Source: Hyphomicrobiales bacterium (GTDB taxonomy: Bacteria > Pseudomonadota > Alphaproteobacteria > Rhizobiales > Beijerinckiaceae). From it: a stretch of DNA of 39,881 nt. The position numbers and the translations under genes were made by a program. Of this stretch, positions 9,403 to 17,736 are shown one piece after another. The notes under the pieces are model-generated. The model worked only from the letters and a program-made list of their open reading frames with translations. It had not been told where the DNA came from and searched no databases. How positions within the stretch are numbered: the stretch's first letter is position 1; each line of letters begins with the position of its first letter. The stretch is from the NCBI GenBank assembly GCA_028868735.1, contig JAGWTW010000025.1:1-39881 (forward strand), written 5' to 3'.

Positions 9403-9444
9403 ACTCCCTCTCCCCGCTTGCGGGGAGAGGGCCGGGGTGAGGGG
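9403..9444. repeat. GC-rich palindromic intergenic repeat
   Basis: Bases 9406-9431 form a perfect 12-bp stem (CCCTCTCCCCGC / GCGGGGAGAGGG) with a TT loop, followed by CCGGGGTGAGGGG. Sequences of this kind are scattered in many copies through proteobacterial genomes as REP-like elements. It lies between the DUF2218 and parE stop codons, where it could also slow or stop transcription. Confidence 0.7.
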
Positions 9445-9479
9445 CCGGGCGAGGTGGAGAGATCGCGCCGCTCCCTGTT

Positions 9480-9567
9480 ATCCCGGCCGAAGCGAAGCGG
9501 AGAGCCGGGATCCAGCGTCTTCTTGATCTGCCTTCTGGATCCCGGATCGCATTCGGCGTCCGGGATG
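9480..9567. repeat. second dispersed inverted-repeat element (CCGGGATCCAG type)
   Basis: An 11-bp inverted repeat, CCGGGATCCAG (9505-9515) and CTGGATCCCGG (9535-9545), is embedded in a mosaic of CCCGG/CCGGG pairs, including TCCCGGCCGAAGCGAAGCGG on the left and GGCGTCCGGGATGACA on the right. It resembles extragenic repeats common in Rhizobiales. No coding sequence is apparent. Confidence 0.65.
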
Positions 9568-9616
9568 ACAATTTTCACTCCCCGCCCTAGCTGGCGTAAA
9601 ACGCCCTCGACGCCGC

Positions 9617-11653
9617 TCACACGTCGATAATATCCTGCTCCTGCGCAAACGCGGCGCGCTCCTGAATGAAGGTGAACCGCGCCTCGGGCTTGTTGCCCAT
9701 CAGGCGTTCGACGGAATCCGCCGTCTCGTCACGGTCTTCCGGCGCGATCATCACTTTCAAGAGCGTGCGCTTGCGCGGATCCATCGTCGTTTCCTTGAGC
9801 TGGCCCGGCATCATTTCGCCAAGGCCCTTGAAGCGCGAGACGTCGATCTTGCCCTTGCCCGTCAGAACCTTTTCCGTGAGTTCTTTCCTGTGCGCGTCGT
9901 CGCGCGCATAGACGGTCTTCGTCCCTTGAGTCAGCTTGTAGAGCGGCGGCGCCGCCAGAAACAAATGGCCTTCGTCGATCAGGCGCGGCATCTGCCGGTA
10001 GAAGAAGGTGATGAGCAGCGAGGCGATATGCGCGCCGTCGACGTCGGCGTCGGTCATGATGATGACGCGCTCGTAGCGCAGGTCGTCGTGTCGGTACTGC
10101 GCGCCGACGCCGCATCCCAGCGCCTGCACGAGATCGCCGATCTGCTGGTTCGCGGCGAGCTTGTCGCGCGTCGCCGAAGCGACGTTGAGGATCTTGCCGC
10201 GCAGCGGCAGCACCGCCTGGCTCGCGCGGTCGCGCGCCTGCTTGGCCGAACCGCCTGCCGAATCGCCCTCGACGATGAAGAGTTCGGAGCCGGCGGCGCC
10301 CGCATTCGAGCAATCCGCGAGCTTGCCGGGCAGCCGCAGCTTTCGCGTCGCCGTCTTGCGCGCAACGTCTTTTTCCGCGCGGCGGCGCAGACGTTCTTCG
10401 GCGCGCTCGATGACGAAATTCAGAAGCTGCGTCGCTTGTTGCGGCGAACCTGCGAGCCAGTGGTCGAAAGCGTCGCGCACCGTCGCCTCGACGATGCGCG
10501 ACGCCTCGACCGTCATCAGGCGGCTCTTGTTCTGGCCCTGGAATTCCGGCTCGCGGATGAAGACCGAGATCATCGAAGCCGTCTGGCCGACGACGTCGTC
10601 GCCCTGCAACTGGCTCGCCCGCTTCGTCTGGCCGATGCGGTCGGCGTGATCCTTCAGACCGCGCAAGAGCGCCAGTCGAAAGCCCGCTTCATGCGTGCCG
10701 CCGTCCGGCGTCGGGATCGTGTTGCAATAGGAATTGGTGAAGCCGTCGTCGGCCGGCAGCCAGCAGATCGCCCATTCCAGCGAACCATGCCCGCCTTCGC
10801 GTTCGACCTTGCCGGCGAAAGGTTCGGGCGTGACCGTATCCTTGCCCTCGATCTCGCGCGCGAGATAATCCTTCAGGCCGCCGGGGAAGCGGAACGTCGC
10901 CTCGGCCGGCGTGTCCGTTCCTTCGACCAGCGCAGGCGCGCATTTCCAGCGGATTTCGACGCCGCCGAACAGATAGGCTTTCGACCGCGACATGCGGAAC
11001 AGCCGGGCAGGGCGGAAATGCGCCGATTTGCCGAAGATCTGCGGGTCGGGATGGAAGCGCACCTTCGTGCCGCGCCGATTGTTGACGCGTCCGAGCGTCT
11101 CCAGTTTCGATGTCGGAAGTCCGCGCGAAAAAGCCTGGCGGTAGAGCTGCTGGCCGCGCGCGACTTCCACTTCGAGCGTGTCGGACAGCGCGTTGACGAC
11201 CGAGACGCCGACGCCGTGCAGGCCGCCCGAGGTCTGATAGGCGCCGGAATCGAATTTGCCGCCGGCGTGCAGCATGGTCATGATGACTTCGAGCGCCGAC
11301 TTCTTCGGGAATTTCGGATGCGGATCGACCGGCATGCCGCGCCCGTTGTCGGTGACGGTGACAAAGCCGTCGCCGTCGAGATCGACCTCGATGAAGGTCG
11401 CGTGGCCAGCCACCGCCTCGTCCATCGAATTGTCGATCACTTCCGCGAACAGGTGATGCAGCGCGGTCTCGTCCGTGCCGCCGATGTACATGCCGGGGCG
11501 GCGCCGGACCGGCTCGAGCCCCTCCAGCACCTCGATCGAGGCGGCAGTGTAGCCAGCCTCGCCGGGCGTGCCGCTCCGGGCGGGTTCCTTTTTTGCGGGG
11601 GCGGACGCGACCTTTCGGACCGCGCCGCCGAACAGATCGTCGCTGCGCGCCAT
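9617..11653 (-). CDS. parE: DNA topoisomerase IV subunit B
   Basis: This 678-residue ATPase subunit of topoisomerase IV separates linked daughter chromosomes together with ParC. The GHKL ATPase domain shows EVIDNSMDEA, TDNGRGMPV and GGLHGVGVSVVNALS. The transducer region follows, and then the TOPRIM domain with EGDSAGGSAKQARDR and the metal-binding MTDADVDGAHI. The length fits ParE; GyrB is usually about 800 residues in this group. I chose the ATG at 11653 (MARSDDLFGG) because AAGG lies at a good distance upstream. An ATG at 11680 would add nine residues and has a GAGAGG very close to it. parC is not in the window. Confidence 0.95.
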   Translation of the reverse strand: MARSDDLFGGAVRKVASAPAKKEPARSGTPGEAGYTAASIEVLEGLEPVRRRPGMYIGGTDETALHHLFAEVIDNSMDEAVAGHATFIEVDLDGDGFVTVTDNGRGMPVDPHPKFPKKSALEVIMTMLHAGGKFDSGAYQTSGGLHGVGVSVVNALSDTLEVEVARGQQLYRQAFSRGLPTSKLETLGRVNNRRGTKVRFHPDPQIFGKSAHFRPARLFRMSRSKAYLFGGVEIRWKCAPALVEGTDTPAEATFRFPGGLKDYLAREIEGKDTVTPEPFAGKVEREGGHGSLEWAICWLPADDGFTNSYCNTIPTPDGGTHEAGFRLALLRGLKDHADRIGQTKRASQLQGDDVVGQTASMISVFIREPEFQGQNKSRLMTVEASRIVEATVRDAFDHWLAGSPQQATQLLNFVIERAEERLRRRAEKDVARKTATRKLRLPGKLADCSNAGAAGSELFIVEGDSAGGSAKQARDRASQAVLPLRGKILNVASATRDKLAANQQIGDLVQALGCGVGAQYRHDDLRYERVIIMTDADVDGAHIASLLITFFYRQMPRLIDEGHLFLAAPPLYKLTQGTKTVYARDDAHRKELTEKVLTGKGKIDVSRFKGLGEMMPGQLKETTMDPRKRTLLKVMIAPEDRDETADSVERLMGNKPEARFTFIQERAAFAQEQDIIDV

Positions 11654-11864
11654 GCCGCCTTTTATGCTGATTCGGGCCATGCCTCTCTATGCCAGATTTA
11701 CGCCTGCCATGCGAACGAAACGGAAACGGCGGATCGTGTAACCTTGATCCTTATGGTTGCCAAATCATGTGCGGTTCCGCTTCCGCTTCAAGGCATTGCG
11801 CGGGCGAGACGCGGCGGGCACTGTGCCTGCGCGCCGCAAATTGACCGCCCGGAAGCCCTATTCG

Positions 11865-12878
11865 ATGAACGCGCTCGATCCACAGCCGGCGTCGCAGCCT
11901 GCCGCCGGCCCGGCGCAGGCTCTGTCGCCCGCCGGTTGGCGGCCACATCGCCTGCACGCGCTCGACCGCGACTGGCCGGAAACCAACTGCGATCTCGACC
12001 TCTGGATCGAACTCGCCCAGGCGCGGGGCGGCGAGGCTGAGGCGATCCTCGGATTTACGGCGTCCCAGGATTTCCAGTCGGACCAGTTCGATCTCCTCGT
12101 GCCGCCGAAGGAGGAGCTCGAACGGTTTTTCGGCGCGGTCGTGCGCCCGCTCGCGCTCTACGAAAAATTCGAGGACCATTTCGTCCGGCGCATATCGGAC
12201 GGCGGTTTCGTCCTGTTGGAGACCGACGCCTGTTATCTGCCGGACGCGGCGGGCGTCGCCTACCGTCGCCGTCACGTGAAATCCACGATCGCCATCGCCG
12301 CGATCCGTCCGGCCGAACGGACGCTCGACTACTTCCACAATCTCGGCTTCTGGCGGCTCGAGGGCGACGATTACGACATGGTCGTGCATCGGCCGCCGCA
12401 TTTGCAGGGCGATGAAATCATCCCGCCCTATGCCGAGGCGATCGTTTTCGACCGCGAGCCGCTGCGGGGCAGGGCGCTGCGCGCAGCCGCGCGTGAGCGG
12501 CTCGCCTTGCGCCTGTCGCGCGCGCCGCGCCGCGACCCGGTAGCGGCCTTCGGCGCATCCCTGGCGCCGCGGATCGCCGCCCTCGCCGGCAAGGGCGCGC
12601 ACGCCTTTCACGATTGGGCGTTCCACACGCTGCGCCAGCTGGGCGCGAACTTCGAACTGCTGGCCGACCATCTCGCCTGGCTGGAGGCCGATGCGTTCGA
12701 GCCCGCCGTGATCGCATGCAAGCAGGTCTCGGCCGGCGCCAAGACCTTGCAATTCCAGCTCGCCCGCGCCGTTGCGCGTGGACGTACGCCGAATGCGGAC
12801 GCGATTGTTGCGGACCTTTCGCGCGCGCGCCTGACGGCGCTGGCGGGTGTGGACGCGAGCCTGAGACGGTTGCGTTGA
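11865..12878 (+). CDS. DUF1839 family protein
   Basis: This 337-residue protein matches the DUF1839 family. Recognisable stretches are RDWPETNCDLDLWIELA near the N-terminus, FTASQDFQSDQFDLL, and DYFHNLGFWRLEGDDYD in the middle. No signal peptide or membrane segment is seen. The function is unproven. From memory, members often lie near genes for amino acid:carrier-protein ligase systems, but neither a carrier protein nor a ligase is in this window. The ATG at 11865 is preceded by GGAAG. The two glycosyltransferase genes that follow on the same strand, the first after 55 nt, suggest a common operon. It is divergent from parE across about 210 nt. Confidence 0.8.
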   Translation: MNALDPQPASQPAAGPAQALSPAGWRPHRLHALDRDWPETNCDLDLWIELAQARGGEAEAILGFTASQDFQSDQFDLLVPPKEELERFFGAVVRPLALYEKFEDHFVRRISDGGFVLLETDACYLPDAAGVAYRRRHVKSTIAIAAIRPAERTLDYFHNLGFWRLEGDDYDMVVHRPPHLQGDEIIPPYAEAIVFDREPLRGRALRAAARERLALRLSRAPRRDPVAAFGASLAPRIAALAGKGAHAFHDWAFHTLRQLGANFELLADHLAWLEADAFEPAVIACKQVSAGAKTLQFQLARAVARGRTPNADAIVADLSRARLTALAGVDASLRRLR

Positions 12879-12933
12879 CCTCGCCTTAAAGCTCACGCGG
12901 TATCGTTCGCTTTGGAAAGAACCCGGACTTGTC

Positions 12934-14214
12934 GTGGCCGCAAATCTCACCATCGTCATCTGCCTCGACCACGCCTCGGTGACCGGCGGTCAGGCGAAGG
13001 TCGCCTTCGACAGCGCAATCGGCCTGAAGGCGGCCGGCCACCGTCCGATCGTCTTCGCCGCGGCCGGACCCGTCGATCCCCTTCTGCGCGACAACGGCGT
13101 CGAGGTCGTCTGCCTCGGTCAGACCGACCTGCTCGGCGCGTCGTCAAAACTGAAGGGAGCGGCGCAAGGCGTCTGGAATTTCGAAGCCGCGCGCGCGCTG
13201 CGCACGCTCCTCGCTGGGCTGCCCGCCGACAGCACAATCGTGCATGTCCATGGCTGGGCCAAGGCGTTGTCGCCTTCGATCGCGCCGGCGATCCGCGCCT
13301 CCCGCCTCCCGGCGATCTTCACGCTGCACGATTATTTTCTGTTTTGTCCGACGGGCGGCTTCTACGACTATCGGGCGCACGAATTGTGCGCGCGTCGTCC
13401 GCTCGGCCTGTCGTGCCTCGCGACGAATTGCGACGCCGTCAGCATGACGAGGAAGGTCTGGCGCAGCGGTCGCCTCGCATTGGCCAACGGCATAGCGGGC
13501 CTGCGCGGACTGTTCTCGGATTTCGTCTGCATTTCGAACGTGCAGCGCGACATCATCGCGTCCTATCTCCCGACGGATGCGCGCACGCATCTCATCTCGA
13601 ATCCGATCGCGGCAAGCGACCATGGCCGCAAGAGCGACCCCGCGGCCGGCGAGATCATATTTGTCGGGCGCTTGTCGCCGGAGAAAGGCCCGCTGCTGTT
13701 CGCCGAGGCCGCAGAGAAGATCGGGATGGTTCCGACCTTCGTCGGCGACGGGCCTGCGGCCGCTGAGCTTCGCGAGAAATTTCCGCGTGCGCGCATCCTT
13801 GGCTGGCAGACGCCGGAAGCGGCGCGCGAGAAGCTCCGCGCCGCGCGCGCGCTGGTTTTTCCGTCGCGCTGGTACGAAGGCCAGCCGTTGACTGTGCTGG
13901 AAGCAAAGGCCGCGGGCACGCCGGTCATCGTCTCGGATGTCTGCGCAGGTCGCGAAGAGATCGTCGACGGTCGGACGGGACTGTGGTTTCGATCTGGCGA
14001 CGTCGACGATCTCGCGCGCGCGTTGACCGCAATGGCCGACGACGCGACCGTGAAAAAAATGTCGGACGCCGCCTACGCGGCCTACTGGCGCGATCCTCCG
14101 ACATTGGAGCGCCACGTAGAGCGTTTGCTCGAGGCCTATCGCGGCATGCTGTCCGCCGCGCCCGGGATCGCGTCGGGCGGGAGCGCTGGAAGACCGGCAT
14201 GCGTCTCGCCGTAA
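12934..14214 (+). CDS. GT4 family glycosyltransferase (first of a pair)
   Basis: This 426-residue GT-B fold glycosyltransferase transfers a sugar from a nucleotide donor and retains its anomeric configuration. The N-terminal acceptor domain has the glycine-rich TGGQAKVAFDSAIGLKAAGH. The C-terminal donor domain starts at FVGRLSPEKGP and contains the EGQPLTVLEAKAAGTP segment with the E-x7-E pair typical of GT4. A cysteine-containing stretch in the middle (LFCPTGGFYDYRAHELCARR) is common in a subset of GT4 enzymes. It starts with GTG at 12934; GGAAAG is upstream at a wide spacing. Its last codons overlap the next gene by 16 nt, so the pair is translationally coupled. Donor and acceptor are unknown. 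Confidence 0.88.
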   Translation: MAANLTIVICLDHASVTGGQAKVAFDSAIGLKAAGHRPIVFAAAGPVDPLLRDNGVEVVCLGQTDLLGASSKLKGAAQGVWNFEAARALRTLLAGLPADSTIVHVHGWAKALSPSIAPAIRASRLPAIFTLHDYFLFCPTGGFYDYRAHELCARRPLGLSCLATNCDAVSMTRKVWRSGRLALANGIAGLRGLFSDFVCISNVQRDIIASYLPTDARTHLISNPIAASDHGRKSDPAAGEIIFVGRLSPEKGPLLFAEAAEKIGMVPTFVGDGPAAAELREKFPRARILGWQTPEAAREKLRAARALVFPSRWYEGQPLTVLEAKAAGTPVIVSDVCAGREEIVDGRTGLWFRSGDVDDLARALTAMADDATVKKMSDAAYAAYWRDPPTLERHVERLLEAYRGMLSAAPGIASGGSAGRPACVSP

Positions 14215-15233
14215 ACGCGCGCGTAACCGCATTTTCGATGGGCGGTCAGCAACGCGTGACCGCCGAAATTCTCAAACGTCTCGGCGCGGTGGATTCCGTC
14301 GCGCCGTCCCGGCCGCTTGGCGGCGTACGCGGCCACGCGTGGGAGCAATTCGCATTGCCGATGCTGACAGCGGGCAAGCTGCTGTGGTCGCCCTCGGCGA
14401 CGGGTCCGGTCGTCAAGCGCGATCAGGTCGTGACGCTGCACGACGTCGCCTTCCTGGATCACCCCGAATATTTTTCCGCCAATTTCGTGCGCGCCTACCG
14501 CGCCATCCTGCCGCCTCTGGTAAAGCGCGCTGCGAAAGTGGTGACGGTTTCGAAATTCTCGCGTCGCCGCATCGCGGAGGCTTACGGCCTCGACGAAGAC
14601 TCGATCGAGGTCATCGGCAATGGCGTCGGATCGCAATTTCGGCGCTATGACCGGACGGAAATCGACGCGACGCGGGCGGCGCTCGATCTTCCCGCCCGTT
14701 ACATTCTCCTGCAAGCGACGTCGGACCGAAGAAAAAATCTGGCGGGCGCGCTCGCGGCCTGGGCGCGCGCGTTGCCGCGACTTCCGGACGACCTGCATCT
14801 CGTCGTCTCCGGAAATCTCGCGCGCGCGCATGTCTTCGGCGACCATGGCCCCATCGGCGATGCGCCGCGCGCCAAACTGGTCGGATTCGTTGCGGACGAA
14901 CATATGGGACCGCTGATGGCCGGCGCGGAGACCTTCCTGTTCCCCTCGATCTACGAAGGGTTCGGGCTTCCGATTGTGGAGGCCATGGCTTGTGGCGCTC
15001 CGGTGATCACAAGCGCCGCCACCGCAACGCAGGAGATCGCCGGAAACGACGCTCTTCTGGTCGACCCGATGTCAGCGGAGGCAATTGCGCAGGCCATCGT
15101 ACGGCTGGCGCATGACGCTGCATTGCGTTCGGACCTGTCGGCGCGCGGCGTGACGAGAGCGAGCCAATTTTCCTGGGACGCCGCGGCCGAACGCTATCGC
15201 GAACTGTTTCGATCTCTCGGCGCCGAGCTCTGA
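14199..15233 (+). CDS. GT4 family glycosyltransferase (second of a pair)
   Basis: This 344-residue GT-B glycosyltransferase has the GT4 donor-site sequence FPSIYEGFGLPIVEAMACG, with its E-x7-E pair, and an N-terminal glycine loop FSMGGQQRV. The segment KVVTVSKFSRRRIAEAYG is typical of mannosyltransferase-like members. The ATG at 14199 lies inside the preceding gene (16-nt overlap), which indicates coupled translation; longer starts in this frame give only an arginine-rich shadow. Both enzymes probably act in sequence on one surface polysaccharide or lipid-linked glycan, but no polymerase, flippase or sugar-nucleotide gene is nearby to name it. Confidence 0.9.
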   Translation: MRLAVNARVTAFSMGGQQRVTAEILKRLGAVDSVAPSRPLGGVRGHAWEQFALPMLTAGKLLWSPSATGPVVKRDQVVTLHDVAFLDHPEYFSANFVRAYRAILPPLVKRAAKVVTVSKFSRRRIAEAYGLDEDSIEVIGNGVGSQFRRYDRTEIDATRAALDLPARYILLQATSDRRKNLAGALAAWARALPRLPDDLHLVVSGNLARAHVFGDHGPIGDAPRAKLVGFVADEHMGPLMAGAETFLFPSIYEGFGLPIVEAMACGAPVITSAATATQEIAGNDALLVDPMSAEAIAQAIVRLAHDAALRSDLSARGVTRASQFSWDAAAERYRELFRSLGAEL

Positions 15234-15234
15234 G

Positions 15235-15624
15235 TCAGGCGACTGCGGTCCGCGACGTCTCAGACTCGCTTCGGCGTGGCGGGTCGGCGCGATGGTCGGC
15301 GAGTTGCGATTTGAGCCGCGCCAGTTCCTCGTCGCTCAGGTCCTCGACTGCGATCAGCTTGTTGCGCGCGTCGGCGACCGCGCGGATCAGTTCGTCCAGC
15401 TTGAGTTGCACCGCGGCAGTATCGCGGTTCTGGGTCGCCTGAATGAGGAACACCATGAGGAAGGTGACGACCGTCGTCCCCGTGTTGATGACGAGTTGCC
15501 AGGTGTCGCTATAGTGGAACAGAGGGCCGGTAACTCCCCAGACCAACACAACGGCGGCCGCAAAACGAAAGCCGACGGACGCCCGCAATAAGCCGCCGTG
15601 CGGTTTGCGAGCAGCCGAAACCAC
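15235..15624 (-). CDS. low-affinity iron permease family small membrane protein
   Basis: This 129-residue protein resembles the Fe_permease (low-affinity iron permease) family found in many proteobacteria. Two hydrophobic helices at about residues 19-36 and 43-62 are joined by a short loop. The second is followed by the family-like FLIQATQNRDTAAVQLKLDELIRA, leading into a charged helical tail. Transport activity has been studied in the fungal namesake only; the bacterial role is open. The start is GTG at 15624 with AGGAAA upstream. The stop codon faces the glycosyltransferase stop with 1 nt between them, so the genes are convergent. Confidence 0.85.
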   Translation of the reverse strand: MVSAARKPHGGLLRASVGFRFAAAVVLVWGVTGPLFHYSDTWQLVINTGTTVVTFLMVFLIQATQNRDTAAVQLKLDELIRAVADARNKLIAVEDLSDEELARLKSQLADHRADPPRRSESETSRTAVA

Positions 15625-15921
15625 TCCGGTTTCCTGCTAGCCCCTGTACTGCCGATCGCCGTAGCTGGAAGCCTTCCGCCCATGGTCGCATCTCCGCCGA
15701 GACAGGCAAAGCCGCTCCATAACGTAAGTGGTAGGCGGAAGTTCCAGCGTCGTCTTTACGGAAGCTTCAATGATAGGCGCCATGCTGCTCCAATGGGCAC
15801 AACGTCGGCCACGAATGTTTCTCTCGAACGCTGCGCGAAGGCCGCAGGCTTTGCCGCGGTGTCCAGTCTCGACGATGAACCGGTGCGGCGAACGTCGCGC
15901 CGCGCTGGCTCGAAAATTTCG
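15625..15921. other. intergenic region with no recognised gene
   Basis: About 297 nt between two minus-strand genes. Short open frames occur on both strands, but none has a convincing ribosome binding site or a recognisable product. Near 15720-15800 the base composition drops slightly. I see no terminator hairpin with a T-run for the HU-like gene. Confidence 0.5.
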
Positions 15922-16311
15922 TTATGGCGCGCGATCCTGACGCTTGTCTTCATCATGGCGTAAGCGTTTGGCGCGGACCGGCTTGGGCGTTTTCGCCGCT
16001 ACGGCGCGGCGCACGCCACCCGCGGCCTTGAAGCTGACGGATTTGCGGGCGGCGATGGGATATTCCTCGCCAGTCTTTGGATTCCGCCCGACGCGCGCGC
16101 CCTTGGACGACACTGCGAAATTCCCGAATCCCGTCAGCATGACCTTGCCGTCCTGGATCAGCGCGTCGACAATCTCCTGCAACACTTCGTCGACAAGTTT
16201 GCGGGCCTGCTCGCGCGTGAGGCCGGGCGTAGTCCAGTAGACTTTGTCCGCCAATTCGTTTCGACCGACCGAGCCGAGCGGCTCACGGTCAGGATTTGCG
16301 ACATGGGACAT
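15922..16311 (-). CDS. HU/IHF family DNA-binding protein, divergent, with a basic tail
   Basis: This 129-residue nucleoid protein has the HU/IHF fold. An N-terminal helical dimerisation part (GRNELADKVYWTTPGLTREQARKLVDEVLQ) is followed by the strand LTGFGNFAVSSKGARVGRNP and the arm tip GRNPKTGEEYPI that inserts into the DNA minor groove. After the fold ends at SFKAAGGVRRAV there is an extra tail of about 25 residues, rich in Lys and Arg, ending DEDKRQDRAP. Standard alphaproteobacterial HU and IHF lack this tail, so this is probably a third, accessory paralogue. The ATG at 16311 is used. No strong ribosome binding site is seen, and upstream in-frame starts look non-coding. Confidence 0.88.
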   Translation of the reverse strand: MSHVANPDREPLGSVGRNELADKVYWTTPGLTREQARKLVDEVLQEIVDALIQDGKVMLTGFGNFAVSSKGARVGRNPKTGEEYPIAARKSVSFKAAGGVRRAVAAKTPKPVRAKRLRHDEDKRQDRAP

Positions 16312-16509
16312 AGATTCAAACCGTTCGTTGATGCGGGCGGCCGCAAGCGGCGCGCAGACGCGCTGGAGTCGCCTCCAATGAACGAAGTGGTCTGGCCGGC
16401 TCCCCTTCGGCCTGCGGAGACTACGGCGTCGCAATACGCTGCGCGAGCCCGAAAGGCAGTCGCGCATCATGACGAAAGTCACTTGTGCGTGAAGATGAAT
16501 CGGGCAGCA

Positions 16510-17568
16510 TCACTGCGAGCGGAGGTCGGCCTGACTCCGTTTGCGGAAAGCGACAGGGGACCGCCCGGTCCACCGCCTGAATGCGGCCGTGAACGGCGGC
16601 GTCGCCGAATAATCCAGCATTTCTGCGATCGCGCCGACGGGCGCGTCTGATTCCGACAATAGCCTTCGCGCCATTTTTTCGCGGACGATCTCGAGCAACT
16701 GCGAGTAGGTCACGCCTTCTGCAGCGAGCGCGCGTTGCAGCTTCTTCACGTTCCAGCCGAGCGAGGCGGCGACGAATTCGATCGTACAGAGCTTGCTGCC
16801 GAAAGCCGATGTGATCGCCACCGAAACGGTCGCAGCGACTGTCTGGTCACAGATCGGCATATTTCGAATTCGGCTGCGTATGTAATGGTCCACCACCGGC
16901 TTCAGCAGCGTGAGATTGCCTTTCGCCTTGTAGTTCAAATAGCGGCGCGGCAGGACGATTTCATTATATCGGGCGTTGAATTCGACGCCCCCCTCGAACA
17001 CGCGACGATGATACGAAAGGTCGGCAGGCGCGTCGTGACGAAAGCGTGCGATGGCGCATCTTTCGGATATGCCGCTGACGCGCCGCACGAACTCGAACAT
17101 CATCGCTTGCAGCCGCTCTGTGAACTGCCGCGGCTCGGTTTCGAAATAGGGGTAGAAGCAGCGCAAATAGACGACGTCCTGTTCGGCGTCGTCGATCAAT
17201 TGCAAGCTCGCGCCATTGCAATGGATCCGCCAATATCCGAGCCCGGCCTCGATCCATTCGCCGAGCGTTTCGACAAAATGCGCGAGGTGGATGAGTGCGC
17301 CGAGGCGAGAAATTCCCTCTTGCGCCGAGACGCAAACGATCTCCAGAGCGAGCGATGGACGATCGAGTTCGTCCGCGGCCATCTCGAGCATCCGGCAGTA
17401 GCGCGGGAGCGAAATCAGTCCGTCGAAATCGTGAAGGCACTCCGGCGGAAGGCCGACTTTTTCAACGAATTTCCGAGGGTCGCCGCCCGCGGCGCGAACT
17501 GCTTCCGAAAAGCCGCCCATCGCGGTTGCGCGAATGTATGGTTCGCGCGCCTCGATGCGGGAGGACAT
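16510..17568 (-). CDS. AraC family transcriptional regulator
   Basis: This 352-residue regulator has the layout of AraC proteins with an OruR/ArgR-like (arabinose-binding-type) N-terminal ligand domain. The N-terminal part includes FVEKVGLPPECLHDFDGLISLPRYCRMLE and LGALIHLAHFVETLGEW. The C-terminal double helix-turn-helix includes EFVAASLGWNVKKLQRALAAEG and the closing family signature IAEMLDYSATPPFTAAFRRWTGRSPVAFR. The ligand is unknown. The ATG at 17568 gives MSSRIEAREPYI, a normal start for this group; a longer start adds 33 residues of no family likeness. It lies downstream of the glnA terminator, and no obvious target gene is adjacent. Confidence 0.9.
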   Translation of the reverse strand: MSSRIEAREPYIRATAMGGFSEAVRAAGGDPRKFVEKVGLPPECLHDFDGLISLPRYCRMLEMAADELDRPSLALEIVCVSAQEGISRLGALIHLAHFVETLGEWIEAGLGYWRIHCNGASLQLIDDAEQDVVYLRCFYPYFETEPRQFTERLQAMMFEFVRRVSGISERCAIARFRHDAPADLSYHRRVFEGGVEFNARYNEIVLPRRYLNYKAKGNLTLLKPVVDHYIRSRIRNMPICDQTVAATVSVAITSAFGSKLCTIEFVAASLGWNVKKLQRALAAEGVTYSQLLEIVREKMARRLLSESDAPVGAIAEMLDYSATPPFTAAFRRWTGRSPVAFRKRSQADLRSQ

Positions 17569-17685
17569 CAGCGTCGCAGGCGGCAAGGAATGATCCCCGG
17601 CGCGGGAAAATTGACGATGAAGAAACACTAGCGCGCGGTCCGCGCGTTTGCAAAGTCCTTTGCGCAACGATCGGCGGCATCGGAC

Positions 17686-17714
17686 AAAAAAAGGGCGGCC
17701 ATGCGGCCGCCCTT
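17686..17714 (-). terminator. rho-independent terminator of glnA
   Basis: Reading on the minus strand, a 10-bp stem (AAGGGCGGCC / GGCCGCCCTT) with a GCAT loop is followed by a run of seven or more T. It begins 22 nt after the glnA stop codon. Confidence 0.92.
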
Positions 17715-17736
17715 CGAATTGCGCGGATCGCAGCGT

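Noticed and set aside
9890..12040. A 716-codon open frame on the plus strand across parE and the start of DUF1839
   Set aside because: It is antisense to parE, whose ATPase and TOPRIM motifs are intact, and out of frame with DUF1839.
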